From: Lolium rigidum
Lineage: Eukaryota > Streptophyta > Magnoliopsida > Poales > Poaceae
Assembly: GCF_022539505.1 (NCBI RefSeq)
Contig: NC_061510.1
Location: forward strand, 227,128,043 to 227,192,042
Length of the DNA: 64,000 bases
Direction: 5' to 3'
The first letter of the stretch is position 1. Every line of letters starts with the position of its first letter. The position numbers were made by a program, and so were the translations under genes. The notes beneath the pieces were generated by a model. The model had not been told where the DNA came from and did not search any database. It saw nothing but the letters and a program-made list of their open reading frames with translations. This document shows, one piece after another, positions 21,383-33,192 of this stretch.

Positions 21383-24300
21383 GCATTTCATCGCAAAACG
21401 AGGGAAATTTTCGTGCCTTATTGCAACTAAACCTAAGAGGGATCGAGGTTCTATCTCAATTGCAATTAGGGTTAGGCAATGTGAGTTAAGAATTTCGACA
21501 TGATCTCTTTTGTAACTTGTTTATTTGGGAGATGATTTTGAATTTCCAAGTCATATTTAATTTAAAACTAAAGAAGTAAAAGGTAAACCATATAGAATAT
21601 GAATTATGAATTCATAATTCAAATCACTTTGAATTTCAAATTTGCAATATAAATATACCAATCATTTATAAGTAAATGATACAAATACAATTGAGCTCAT
21701 AAGGAAAATTTGAGCTTTATTGATATACACACACATACAATGTCTTTACATGATCCATTATACAATAATTGGATGAATAAAAAGCAAAGTAAAAAAGAAA
21801 ATTACATGAATTTGAATCCTAGGCTAAAATCCTAAACTACATGTCTTGGAAGGATTTTTCTTGGATCATTTCCATCTTTGAAACCTGAAAAATAGAGAGA
21901 AAGAACTATACGGGGGTTAAAACCAAGGCGGTAACTAGCACGGGAGTGAAACCAAGTGTCAAGGACACTTGTGCATGTCCAAAACCTAGACAGAACCAGG
22001 ATAACCGTAGGCAGACCAAACCTGAGCCATACACAGGGATCAAGTTTCACCAAAGTGACCACACAGCTCATGGAGTTGGTGTGCAATCAACAACACAACA
22101 AAGCATAGCCTCGTCACCAAGCCTTGCCATGCTTGTGTGTCACAGCAAGAGGAGAAACACAGCAGGTATAAAAGGGTAGAAACCCTAGAAGCAATGCACA
22201 GGTCGACAGATCACCATTCACCAAGAAACCGAGGCGAGGAACAGTGAGAGTTCATCTCTGTTCTTGCTCAAGAACAGCAATAGCCAATACTGAAACCGTT
22301 TATCCATCCAAAAATCCAACCAACCAAAACTAGTAGAAAGATGGAAACTTAACCAAGATCATCAGGAGCTAGGAGGAGAAGGACAAGTAACAAGATCATC
22401 AAGCAACTGCTCAACAGTAGTTGAGCTTAACAAGATCATCACTGACACCACAAGTGTCAGTAGTGCTAACCTAGGCTAATAGTAAGCCAGTAAGCATATG
22501 AATAAGCCAGTAAGCATATGAACAAGTCCAGTAGGCATATGAACAAAGGCCGATAAGCAATTGCACAATACATAGACATGAACACATAGGATGAGCATAG
22601 CAAAGTGAGCCAACAGGCATATGAATAGCATCAGGAGGCTTAGGCGTAGAGCATAGCAAGAACAACAGAACAACAAGAACAGCAGCATAGCAGCAAGCAT
22701 ATCAACACAGTAGCCTAGCGGCAGCATACGCGAGGGTGCAATAGGCACAAATCAAGAAGGAGTAGAGGGTGTAGAGGTGGAAGAAGAGGAAGAGGAGGAG
22801 TACCTAGTGAAGAACGAGGCGGTAGCAATGGCGACACGGTGGCACGACCAATCACGGCGGCGCCAGACCGCGACCAAGCCGTGCCAAGCCACGCACACCA
22901 CCAGAGAGGGGGGGGGCGAACACCCAGGGTTGGCGAGGAACCGCAGATCGACGGAGATCACCACGGATCCGTCGGCGACTGCGTGCGTCACGCACGCGCA
23001 TGCACGGTCGAGGACGAAATCGAAGAATCTACGCGGACGAACAGATGTGCCATCGCGCGCTGAGTCGTCTGAGCACCACGCCGAGCCCTAGCTCGACCGG
23101 AGTTGGCCGGAGCAAGGCGGCGGCCGTGGTGGCGGCAACGTCGCCACCGAATCGCCACGGGAGTTAGGGTTTCGCGAGAGAGAGGTGAGCGAGAGAAAGA
23201 GTGAGGTGGGCCGAAGGGGTTCGGTTGCACAGAACCGTTTTGGGCGAGGCCTTAGTGGGTTGTCCAAATGGGCCACGTTGGTGGGCTGGCCCAATTGGGC
23301 CAGGGGGTATTTTTATCTTTTTCATTTTATAAATAACTTATGAAATCTACCAAATAATAATAAATGAAAATACCTCTAAAAGTCCAAGAAAAATAGGTTT
23401 AATAAATAAGAAATTATTCTTAACAAGAATAAAATAAGAAATTGAATTTACTACAAAATTTCAAATTTTGAAATTTTTGGATTTAAATATGAACATTAAA
23501 TTTTAAATTGCAATTTTCCTTGGATTTAGAAATCAAGGAAAATTCTTAATGGATTCAAATAATTGTTATTCAAATATTTTCAAAAGGAATTCTATTATTC
23601 CAAGTCATTTCTTTTAAAGATTTTCCAAAAGGGGAAATATCTTAATAATTCAAAATTCATTAATATTTCCAAAATGAGGAAAACCTTATTTTTCAAATTC
23701 TTTGTCTGAAACCAATATTTTCCAAAGGAAAATATCAACTACTTCTCAATTCTTTTCTTGTTAGAAAAGAAATCAATGTTAAAGTACTTAAAGAATTTAT
23801 AAATTACCGCCAAAGGCACAAATACTTAACTCAACCCTAAAATCTTAATAATCATGTCGGGGTAAGGGATTCAACATGAGATAATGCAACCATGCATGCA
23901 TAATTTGGATCTTGTAACATTTTATTTACCGGAAAATGATGCTTCTTTACAGAACCCGAGGTTCAGGTTCCATCCAACACATCAAACTGCATTATCTCGC
24001 AGTTACCAGGCAAGTTCACCCTTGCTCATGTCATCTTGATTATTTTATATCAATTTACCCGCAAAAGTACTATACTTATCATTCACTGCATTGAAAATGC
24101 AAATGTTACTTTTCCAATTATGAATATGACTGTGTGGTGGGCAATGGAACCATGGTATGTGTTGATATGGTGGAGGTTCCATTGCAAGGGTTCTATTAAT
24201 CTAGGACTAATCACCAATGTCGTCTAGTGATTCTAGCGCCGTACAATTCGCGTTAACCACGAGATCTATAATGGCTCTGGGGAAGTCAGCTGTATCTTTT

Positions 24301-25343
24301 CCCTCTTGCATATCAATGGACTTGATAGGGTCTGGCTGGGTGTTGGGGTAGGTTGGGAAATCCTTTAAAATCCCCATCCGTGTGGATGAGAGGCTCTATC
24401 GTCTATGAGGGATTGCCCATAGTATACCGGTGGTAAAGCCGTATGATCGGGAGATGTCTACCGGGGTGTACGGATGGACAAAAGGGTGGGTATGCAGGGT
24501 CACGGAGAAGGCAGCGATTGGCTTGGATCTTACACCTGGCCCCACACTAAGGAAGTGTGGACGAGAAACGCGTCTCGGTTGGTATCAAGGATAAGTTCTC
24601 TTATGGGAAAAGTAACGCACCTCTGCAGAGTGTATCAAATTTGTGGTTGTCACTCCTCGTTCCGGGAAGGGAACTACGAACGCGGCAGGAAAGGAACTCC
24701 TTGAAGTTCTGTTCAACCTGTGAAGACTGGCGGGCATAGTTTTCAGAATAAAATCAACCTTTTGAAGAAATGTTTTCGTGCATTGACCTGAGATTTTATG
24801 ATCAATGGTCGTAGCTAGTGCATCAAACACATTTTCTCTTTTGAGCTTGCTGAGTACCTCTGTACTCACTTTCTTTCGACACCCTTGCTAGACTGTGACA
24901 ATGAAGTGGAGGCCACTCAGACGAAGCACCGGAATGAGATTACGAGCTGGTCTACGAGGAACTCGATACTGTCGGAGGAGTGGAAGTCGTGGACTATGGG
25001 ATAGTCTACGGCCCGACAACAATGTGGCGGAGGAGTAGCGTCGTACCTTAGTTATCATAGAGCCGAGTAGCGTAGTAGCTTACCTAAATAAGTTGATGAG
25101 CTCAGTTTACTATTTATGTTGGTTTGTAATAAAACTTCAGTAGTATCTTACGGTGTTCTCATCGGACGTGTGAGAATACCAACTTGTTAAGACTTTGATT
25201 GTAATATAATCTCGAGTGTTATGACCTGCAATATTTCTGTTGTACCACTCCGAGGGATGTTATATTTGTGAAGAAGTCCCTTCATGAAGATCATATCAAC
25301 GACTTGTATACTATGACATGCAGTGGTATGCTGGGTCACCGCA
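21383..25343 (+). repeat. Chromovirus 3' LTR, second piece
   Basis: About 4 kb without a credible gene. The two pieces together would make an LTR of about 4.0 kb. It holds an AT-rich start, a TATA box at 22167, a GC-rich block (22750-23290) ending in GGCCCAATTGGGCC-type palindromes, a second AT-rich block (23310-23800) and a 3' part typical of R-U5. Short open frames in the GC-rich block show no protein motif. The end near 25343 (GGGTCACCGCA) is placed where sequence changes character; without the 5' LTR it is not proven. Confidence 0.6.
22167..22174 (+). promoter_or_regulatory. TATA box in chromovirus LTR
   Basis: TATAAAAG in the context GGTATAAAAGGG, inside the LTR and in the sense direction. 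Transcription would begin near 22198. In an intact element this would be the promoter for gag-pol; in this 3' copy it would drive flanking sequence. Confidence 0.55.
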
Positions 25344-26201
25344 GGCATCCACAACGGCGCTCCAAGGTTGAAGGCGCCGTCCTCACCGCCACCGTCTCCC
25401 GCAGTGCGCTGGCAGCCAAGGAGGATGTACTCTTCCTCCTCAGGAACGGCCCGATCGACGCCGTCCTCGTCGCACCGCTCCGCGCCCTACACCGTCCCCA
25501 AGCGGCCGAAAGAGGAGCCGGCGACGCCCGTCAATCCGAGGTGCGGCGGCGGGGGCAACGGCAAAGGTGCGGCGGCGGTGCCCTCCTCGTACGAAGCGCG
25601 GAGGTGAAGGAGTAGCAGGACGACGAGGAAGCGGCGAAGGCGGCACTGCTGGCGGAGTACGAGCGGCAGCAGCGGCTCATCGCTAGCATCGACGATCCCG
25701 AGGACTGCCCAGGGCTGCGAGCGGCGTGCTTGGCGTCGCTGAACGACAAGGACGCCTGGAGGAGCGACCTCGACACGGCGATCGCCATGTCCATCCGTGA
25801 CACCGGTAAGCAGCTCGTGGACCTCACCGACGACGGCGAGGCAGGACCAAGCGGCCTGGTGAAGGACGAGCCCGTCGACGAGCCCGACAAACGCGTCAAG
25901 CAGGAGGTCATCACCGACGACATGTACAACTTCCACCAGTACTACGACGCCTTCGGCCGTCGCAAGTACTTCTATATTAGGTTTAGTTTAAATTTAATCG
26001 AATCTCATTCGAATCTATATAATATATAGAAAGTTTAGATAAATTTAATCGAATCTTGCTCAAGTTTTAAATTTCAGAAATTTTGTTTGGGGGACGCGAC
26101 TGGAGAGCATCGTCCCCCAAATGCGATACGAACAAAACATGTCCCAAAACGTAATCCAACGTTGTTTAGGGGACGGTTTGGGGATACGACTGGATATGCT
26201 C
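25344..26201. mobile_element. Harbinger-like element remnant, right end
   Basis: The right end reads TTTGGGGATACGACTGG and ATATGCTC before TTA (26202-26204), the complement of a GAGCAT...CCAGTCG terminus with a TWA target. The last 115 bases resemble 32556-32660 near the right end of the element at 31583. No left terminus is found, so the chromovirus LTR probably cut into it. It carries a degenerate gene fragment. Confidence 0.55.
25614..26029 (+). pseudogene. Acidic protein fragment, unknown
   Basis: From 25614 the frame reads QQDDEEAAKAALLAEYER then CLASLNDKDAWRSDLDTAI, LVDLTDDGEAGPSGLVKDEP and VKQEV. VKDE and VKQE fit the SUMO-attachment consensus. A fragment PKRPKEEPATPVNP in another frame at about 25490-25540 is probably its N-terminal part. 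GC-rich in the first 400 bases, then AT-rich after the reading frame runs out of recognisable protein. I do not recognise the function; it lies within a transposon remnant and is frame-broken. Confidence 0.45.
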
Positions 26202-26204
26202 TTA

Positions 26205-27292
26205 TAGACCCCACTCGCCTCACGAGTGCCGTTGGACACACTTGCTCTGCTGTGACATGCATGCGGGAAAGCCTGCACTGCATCTCGTGGACCAAACTTT
26301 GCATGGAGTCACCACAAAGAAAACACAGCCTTTTGTCAATTTATCCGTTTGCTCAAATGAAATTCGTTGATTAGAGCAGACTATATGAGCTGAGTAAAAT
26401 ACATCAGGGCTCACCGAACTTGACACCTTTGCCCACTTCATCATCGTACACAGGATACGGCTGTGAGGCCCATTAACAGCCACTGGGCAACATAGAGCTA
26501 TGTTTTTTTCTTTTTTTTTTGAAAATAGAGCTATGTGTTTGCTCACGGCGAGTAGCAGACGCCATCTACCAGACAACAACGTTGGTTGCAGCTGTGCATT
26601 TATTTTGCAAAAAAAAAAAAAAAAAAAAACTGAACTATGCAATCTCCACTGCTCTGGCCTGGACTCTCGGTCATCCGCCGCGTCACCGGCGGCCTGCTTC
26701 GGCTGGACTTGTTGTGCGCATCGGTGGCCGACCTCAGGCAGGGCTACCCAGCTACCCTGGTCCACCGCGCGCTCTGCGTCCAGAGGAAGAGAATCAGCGG
26801 GGGCACGCGATGGAGCTAGCGGGCGCAACGGGAATCGACGCGCATCCGCGACCACTTCCCCAGCTCCCTGGCACCCGCCTCTCCCTGGCTTCCCCTTTTC
26901 CCTCGACGGCCACGTCGCGGGCAGTCTACCCGCTGGCCGCATCCCATGAGGCTCGAGCGCCGGCGGCCAAATCACCTTCCCAACGAGCCGCTGCTTCTTC
27001 CTGACTAGCAGCCTCGATGCGGTGAGGGCGACACGGTGGAAGTCCTCGGCTCGGGCGATGCGACCTCGCCGTCCGCAGCGTCTCTGACGACCTTTGGTCT
27101 CCGTGACCGAGAGAAGATGAGGAACTCGCCGACGGCAAGGGAGCAGAGGCACTGCAGATTTGAGGGTGCGTACTGGGGAGATTTTCTGACTAGAGAGAGG
27201 AGGAAGATAAGACAAACGGAGATTGAGGGGGTGTTTTGCAAAAAAAAAAGAGCATTTTAACATGTTAGTGGAAGGGGTTGGAACAATTTTTG
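26205..27292. other. No gene recognised; contains poly-A run
   Basis: About 1.1 kb, the first third AT-balanced, the rest GC-rich. There is a run of 20 or more A at 26608-26629 and a shorter T run at 26505-26520. A long minus-strand frame covers 26220-27299 but has low-complexity basic composition and no motif. Confidence 0.4.
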
Positions 27293-27294
27293 TA

Positions 27295-27397
27295 CTCACT
27301 CCGATTCATATTAATTGACTTCAATATGGATGTATCTAGACCTAAAATATGTCTAGATACATCCATATTAGAGTCAATTAATATGAACCGGAGGGAG
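27295..27397. mobile_element. Stowaway-type MITE (103 bp)
   Basis: Ends CTCACTCCGATTCATATTAA and its near-exact complement ending CCGGAGGGAG, flanked by TA on both sides (27293-27294, 27398-27399). The whole element folds into a hairpin. This is the CTCCCTCCG terminus of Tc1/mariner-derived Stowaway MITEs. Confidence 0.92.
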
Positions 27398-27399
27398 TA

Positions 27400-30300
27400 A
27401 AATAAAATGCATAGTTGGAATCTAGCTTTGTCTAAACAGTAAAATAAAATGCATAGTTGGAATCTAGTGATGCCTTGTCTCTCTTCTTCGAGTACTGAAT
27501 CTTAATATTAGGTATGAGCTTGTTTGCTGAAGCTTTCTTAATTTGATTTTTTACAACGTTTTTATAGCTGCTTGCTCGCCGTAGGCGGGCAAGACGCGCT
27601 TATGTGTGTGTATGCGTTGGCTGACAATCCCCTTCTTCCTTCAGCAGCTCAGAAAGTAGCATAACCATGTTAGTGGGGATAAAAGGCTGAAGAGACAACG
27701 CTGATGCCCCTATACTGAAGGAAGAAGGGGATTGTCCCTGGCTAACTTATATTTGGTATACTGAAGGTGATCAAAACATAAGCCTTAATATGAATTTATA
27801 TTGTGTGAGACATTTTCTTGCCCCTGGCTAACTTATATTTGGTACCTAATTAAAGTTGCGCTTTACTCTCAGCAATCGTATTTGAGAATATAGTTCTTTT
27901 CAAGCCATGCTTTTGTGCCTTGTATTATTTATGCATGATACCTTTCATGTTACCGATGGATTATTGTAGCGAGAAGGTAAGGCCTACATGATTTCTAATT
28001 GAGCTGATTATTTTATTAGATTCTTTCCCAGTTTGTTAACTTAAAAAGTGGTCAATATATTTTGGAGTCGTTATAACTGTTGATCTTCAGTATGCTTTTT
28101 GGGTTTGCGCATTTCTTTATTCTCTTGTATCCTCTTTACATGTTGAATAGTTGTAGTCCTTCCGGCATCTTATTCTCAATATTGATTCGGTTGTCAGGTT
28201 CTCACATCTTTTGCATCCGGACGTGCGACATCTGTGGTGGCTGACAGGTCAGAATTTTCTTTATGGTATCTTCCCTCCACAACCTACTGTTTTCCTTATA
28301 GATAAATGAAGGTCCCATTTTGCCATGTTAGTCTGAGCTATTTATAAACAAGTGCACCGTGTTGTGGTGTGTGCCTGGTTCCTAATCCCCTATTTTACGT
28401 CTGAAGTATATTGTTTTTCACCAATAAGATGCACATAACATACATATATTGTGTAACAATCCATCTATGTCAGGGAAAATTGGTTGCAACTGTTAACGCT
28501 TAAATTTCCTATTTTCTTGCTTGATGTCAACAGCTTATTTCTGAACTTGTGAAACATGTATTTCTAGGAAGACGAAAGGTTATTTAATAAATTTGAGACT
28601 TGTCAAATTTGAGATCAGAATATTACACCGCCACCTCTTTTTTTGGGGTTTAGGTGCTGGTTTCGTGCTTAGGTGACCATTTCAATTCCTTAAGCCTTTC
28701 ATAATCTATGTTATTAGACTTTCAAGTTGGTATCAAACATCTACCGACGATTTATTTAATCTTAATTTCACCTCTTTGGGTCTTATGATGCGATCTTTAT
28801 ATTGCTAACTGAGATTGGGATTTATATTTCTCGGTTTTACAGGTTGGATATATTTTTATAGGGTAATTTGGATTTTGATGCTACCGCTCTATACTGAAGA
28901 CTATTTGTATTTTGATGTATCCAAGCAATACTCCTCGCTGCCCTCCTCTCAGTTATTCAGGTAATTTCCTCGGTGTCCCTTCTCTATATTCTAGATCTGA
29001 ACTCCGGTTGAACCCGAATTATATGATAGAAGCAGAGGGTGGTGATGCGATCGTTGGTTCGATAGCTTGGCTGTACTGGCAATTGGCAAACGAGGCCATG
29101 GGTACCAACATGGAAGGTATCTCAGACCATCCATGAGGCGTTCTATTTTGTTCAGGTGATGTCCGCCGGGGAGGTTTCTCTTTGACACGGATTGGTGACA
29201 CGTGATGCGTCCGTGTGTTAGGATATGTAATTGATGTTGCCATAAATCGTTCCCAAATTTTCTCAAAGAAGATGATTGTTTCATATATATTTTAATGTTT
29301 AATGGGCACCAATTTTACTTCATGGGGCTCCTCGACTTATGGTTTTCTCTATCTCTGCTAACCCAGTGTCATGTTTATGGGTTGCCGCTCGTGTTGCTGC
29401 TGCTGCTCATGTTCATCCCGCCCTGCATTCATTTAATGGAGGAGCACATTTTATGAACGAGTTCAACAAGCCAAGGACCAGGGTACCTTTCATCTCTTCT
29501 TCCTGATATCCCATCTCTCTCTACTTAATCCCCAACATCTTTATTTTTTGCCTAGAAGATGTTTGACACAAATCTTGCAGTGGAAGCTTTTATTGATTCT
29601 CTCGATCTGACTTTCGGTCGTCCTTGTGTTTGTGTTCCACCCAAGGAAGGCAGCGTGAAAGGAGTTTTAATTAGGCATTAATTGGTCTCTAAATTGGTAA
29701 AGGCGATTGGCTTGCAGCTATTTCATTTTTTAGCAACATGGCGAGGAAGGGATTAATGACGCTACATCACTCCAACCTTTATCCACCAGGTTGTTCACGC
29801 TTTTGATATTTGGATTGACCTGAGATGACTAGGTTCTTGCATTCAATACAAATTCTGGTTTACTTTTGCCTAAATTTATTTTAATACTTGCATATGTAAA
29901 TTGGCTATTTGACTGAATTTTTGGTGACTACTAATAATTATTCAAACTAGAAGTTAATTGAGCACAAAGGTCTTAGATAGTGATTACCAATTTTGCAATA
30001 CATAAATTAATATTTGTGTATCGGATTCTGTCGTTTATACCTACATGGTCCGCTGTGATTGGTTTGCTAATAGGATGATGGTTTCGGTTTTCAGCGTTGG
30101 ATGGACCAATTTTACTCCCTCTACTAGCCCAGGGTGCTTCATACATTTTTATATGGCTATACATGGTGCCACACTGTCCCATTCTCCTTTGGCTCTGCAA
30201 TTTTGGTTGCCCTTGTTTTAGATGATCAACAACTGGTTGATTTTTTTTTACATTTTACCACATGGCTATGGTTACCGGCAGGAGGACATAGCGGAATGAA

Positions 30301-31310
30301 TGGAACGAAGAAAAATGATGCGTAGATGCAAGATTAATACAGCATGTTATTTGGGTATTGTTTCTTTTTTAGTTACATATGCAAAAGGATTGGGAAAAAA
30401 GCTTTGATGTTGTTGTTGCTGTTGTGTAAAAGGATTGGCATGACCTTGATATTGACAATTGTCAAAGGTGGTGCTTTGTTCGGTAGGTAGCCTTGGTAGT
30501 TAAAATATTTGTTTACTTTGCTTATAAAATTCAGAATGTGCATCTATTTTCCACTTCCAAAATCCATAGTCAATGGCAAAATGTCGTTAGACAGTTTGCA
30601 CAATAAGATTAGAAATGAAATTTAGGATACTTTTTTATTGTACTGTGGTGTATATGCAGTGCACGACTTTTGATATTATTCAGTGGATCCCCGTTGTGGT
30701 TTTTATCCTGTAGGCCTTGTTTTTTTCAATTGGATTTACTGCCCCTACTATAGTTCTAGGTATAAAGTATTTTTTCGTCTGTTCAGGTCAAGACGTCTCC
30801 ATTTAATACATGAGTTTGTGCACTGTGACTAAACATGTTATATTCTTTGATATGTTAACTGATGAGCTCACACAGTTTGATATAATTCCCTGCAAAGTCT
30901 TGCGTGGCGTCTCCGATTTTGATTTGCTTGCAACCTGTGAAGTGGTGTTTATCCTGAGACTGAAATGGTTCTTTCAGGTTACTTGCACCGTTAACTGTGT
31001 ATAAAACTACCTAAGTGCTCAGGTGTATTTTCACTGTAGGTGGCCACCAGATTTTGTATGGTTCCAGTAATTATGTTACTTATGTTCACTTAATTTTATG
31101 AGCTTATTACATAAGTTTCACAAAGCATCCCTCGCTTGATTTTGTTGCTAACGAGCAAGCCACTCGGTTAGTGATTTTGTATACTTCATCCTAATTTTAC
31201 AAAACCTAAAAACTATATTATCATTTTTCATCTTATTTTTATCGCTATATAAAATTGAAACCATAGCAAATTTCACGGGGTCGTGCGCCAAGGCGCACAT
31301 CTAAATCTAG
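27400..31310 (+). mobile_element. Probable Helitron, 5' end unresolved
   Basis: The 3' end is clear: a hairpin GTGCGCC-aa-GGCGCAC at 31283-31298, eight bases, then CTAG (31307-31310) followed by T. Helitrons end with a hairpin and CTRR and insert between A and T. I could not fix the 5' TC end; the start given is only the end of the neighbouring MITE. The body is AT-rich with intron-like and exon-like stretches and no Rep-helicase, so it would be non-autonomous. Short frames such as 28912-29136 are not recognisable. Confidence 0.5.
27622..27736. repeat. 22-base inverted repeat and nearby direct repeat
   Basis: GACAATCCCCTTCTTCCTTCAG (split here as 27623-27644) is repeated in reverse complement at 27715-27736. 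Directly after, CCCTGGCTAACTTATATTTG and three more bases occur at 27736-27758 and again at 27822-27844. Looks like a rearranged or fold-back insertion. Confidence 0.6.
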
Positions 31311-31579
31311 TGGTGATGGAGGCAAGCAAGGATGTCGAGTTCGGTTATTTTACTCAGTGCACGGGCACAGTGCAGACCAAAAGAGGCACTGCGAGAAATT
31401 TCGAAAATATGAAGGATATTTTTTGCTGAAAATGTGTAGTATTTGTCATGGTAAAAATGGGCTCCACGCTTTCTACCAAGTTACAGCCTCCCTTTATTGA
31501 TGGAACAAAATATGGAGTATTTTTTTTTATTTTTCGCACTTTGTGGCTGTACTTGTACGGTTGTAGTGTATATATTAAC
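31311..31579. other. Spacer, no gene seen
   Basis: AT-rich sequence between the Helitron end and the next TIR element. No coding or structural signal was found. Confidence 0.4.
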
Positions 31580-32043
31580 TAAGAGCATCTCCAGTTGTTC
31601 CCAAAGCGTTCCTAAAGGAATTTGATTTGGGCGCGCTGGAAAAAAAGTTGTTTCAGCCGCGCGACCCAAAGGCTCTTTTCGTCCGGCGCGGTTCAGTCCG
31701 GTGTCTGGCACCCCGAGCATGTCCCCGCTACACAGCGGACGCTTCAGGCACGCTGGGCACAACGAAAAGCGATGACATGAGATGCGAGCCTGACGCGTGA
31801 GCGAACGATAGCTCAACTGCCGCCCATGTAGCGACAGTGCAGTTGTCGGGAAGGGAAATCGTCACATTAGCAACCACGTCGATCGACGCGAACCGCTGGA
31901 ATGGAGCGCGAACTCCGTGGAAGAGCAACCGTCGCTCTCTTCGATATCTGCGCTGTCGTTCATCCGCGCTCAATAAGACCCCTACGTATGCGCTTTCCGA
32001 TCTACAACCGGCCGCCATTCAACGAAAGCTCTCCTCTCTCACA

Positions 32044-32407
32044 ATGAGCGACCTCTCTCAGCTGCCATCAGACACCGATAGCGAGGGTAAGCCGCAGGGG
32101 TGGCGCCACTAGTGGGGCAAAATTGCGACACCTAGCAGCGATGATTCCCCGCCGCCGGATAGCGACGAGGAATGGGAGGCCGAGGAGGAGGAGGAAGAGG
32201 AGGAGCAAGAGGCTGAGGAGGAGGCGACGGCCCGGGCGAAGGCGGAGGCGAAAGCCGAAGGCGAAGGCGCAGCCGGGGAGCACCATCGACGACGAGGAGG
32301 ACACAAGTTCCTCCGATGCATCGAACGACACCGCCTCTTCGGAAGAGGTGACGAGCCGGAAGCACCACCGTGAGGACGACGAGGCGGGTCCATCAAAGAA
32401 GAAGTAG
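32044..32407 (+). pseudogene. Acidic ORF fragment in TIR element
   Basis: Starts MSDLSQLPSDTDSEG, meets a TAG at 32110-32112, continues in phase as SDDSPPPDSDEEWEAEEEEE, then needs a frame change near 32275 to reach DDEEDTSSSDASNDTASSEE and an end in GPSKKK at 32407. Low-complexity acidic and lysine-rich tail, reminiscent of nuclear proteins, but with no domain I can name. Decayed passenger sequence. Confidence 0.45.
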
Positions 32408-33099
32408 TTTAAATTTTTATATGTAATTTGTTTATATTTTTTCGAAGTTTTTATATGTAATTTGTTTCTGTTGCACCGCTTTGAATATTAGTACAACGTT
32501 ACCTACACATTTCTTCTATCTATTAAAAAAAAATACAGTATTTTATGGTTTTGGGGGCGCGTTTGGGGGACGTGGTTGGGAAGCGACATCCCCTAAGCAC
32601 GGCACGAACAAAATACGTCCCCAAATGATAAATCCAACACCCTTTAAAGACCGCTTTGTGAGAGCATCTCCACCGGCGCCCCCGATACCGGCCCCGATAG
32701 CATTTTGGGGACCGGGAGCGAAAATGGGCTCGCACCGGCGCGCCCCCATACGGCGCCGGCCAATTTTGGAGCCCAATAGAATTGCCGGCAACCCCGTGCC
32801 GGCCCCTTCGCCAAGGGCGCGAATCGGGCACGCCGGCGCCTCGCGAGGCTGAATGTTTTGGGCGTGGGAGCCGCATGTCAGCCACACATCCCAAAAGTCG
32901 ACGCCGGCAGGGAGTGGCGGGGCCGTCGTCAGCAGCTCATTCAATTTTAACCTAACCGTCGCCTACCTCGCGACGGGAGTTAATTGGGGCGCAGCGGCGG
33001 TGCAGTTTCCGCAGACGCGCAGCGAACCGTCCCGTCGGGCGTGCCTTGCTCTTCGTGCCGCCGTTAATGAGCGCCACCACTCCCCGCCTCCCTCCGGCC

Positions 33100-33107
33100 T
33101 ATAAAAG
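33100..33107 (+). promoter_or_regulatory. TATA box upstream of B3 gene
   Basis: TATAAAAG in a GC-rich context, 93 bases before the ATG. It is followed by a pyrimidine-rich leader with two AACCCTAG words, common in plant 5' leaders. It suggests the gene still has its own promoter inside the element. Confidence 0.65.
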
Positions 33108-33192
33108 GGCCGCCTCTCATCGTGCCTCTCACACACAAACCCTAGCGCCTCTCTCCCCAACCCTAGCCGCCACCATCTGAAAAGACGACGCC

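Larger units (their letters stand above)
8205..25343 (+). mobile_element. Ty3/gypsy chromovirus, 5' truncated, interrupted
   Basis: Plus-strand order is an upstream ORF, gag, protease, RT, RNase H, integrase, chromodomain-like tail, polypurine tract and 3' LTR, which is the gypsy order. The tail HHPEREATWEKEDDL resembles the C-terminal chromodomain-type segment of plant chromoviruses (Tekay-like). The 5' LTR is absent; the copia element at 1-8204 occupies that side. The 3' LTR is split by the element at 13632-21377. Several frameshifts and stops make it non-functional as read. The right end near 25343 is inferred from the change to unrelated GC-rich sequence. Confidence 0.85.

Noticed and set aside
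22777..23091. Open frames in the GC-rich block at 22750-23290
   Set aside because: Overlapping frames on both strands are open because of GC content; the block lies inside the chromovirus LTR, downstream of its TATA box.
25323..26029. Possible host gene encoding an acidic nuclear protein
   Set aside because: Frame-broken, no intact start, and joined to a Harbinger-like right terminus; treated as a transposon passenger fragment.
26220..27299. Long minus-strand open frame of 359 codons
   Set aside because: Basic, low-complexity composition without any motif, crosses a long A-run as a Phe run and ends inside the Stowaway MITE. Likely chance opening in GC-rich DNA.
27569..27593. CTTGCTCGCC-GTA-GGCGGGCAAG hairpin as a Helitron 3' end
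   Set aside because: No CTRR follows at the right distance on either strand.
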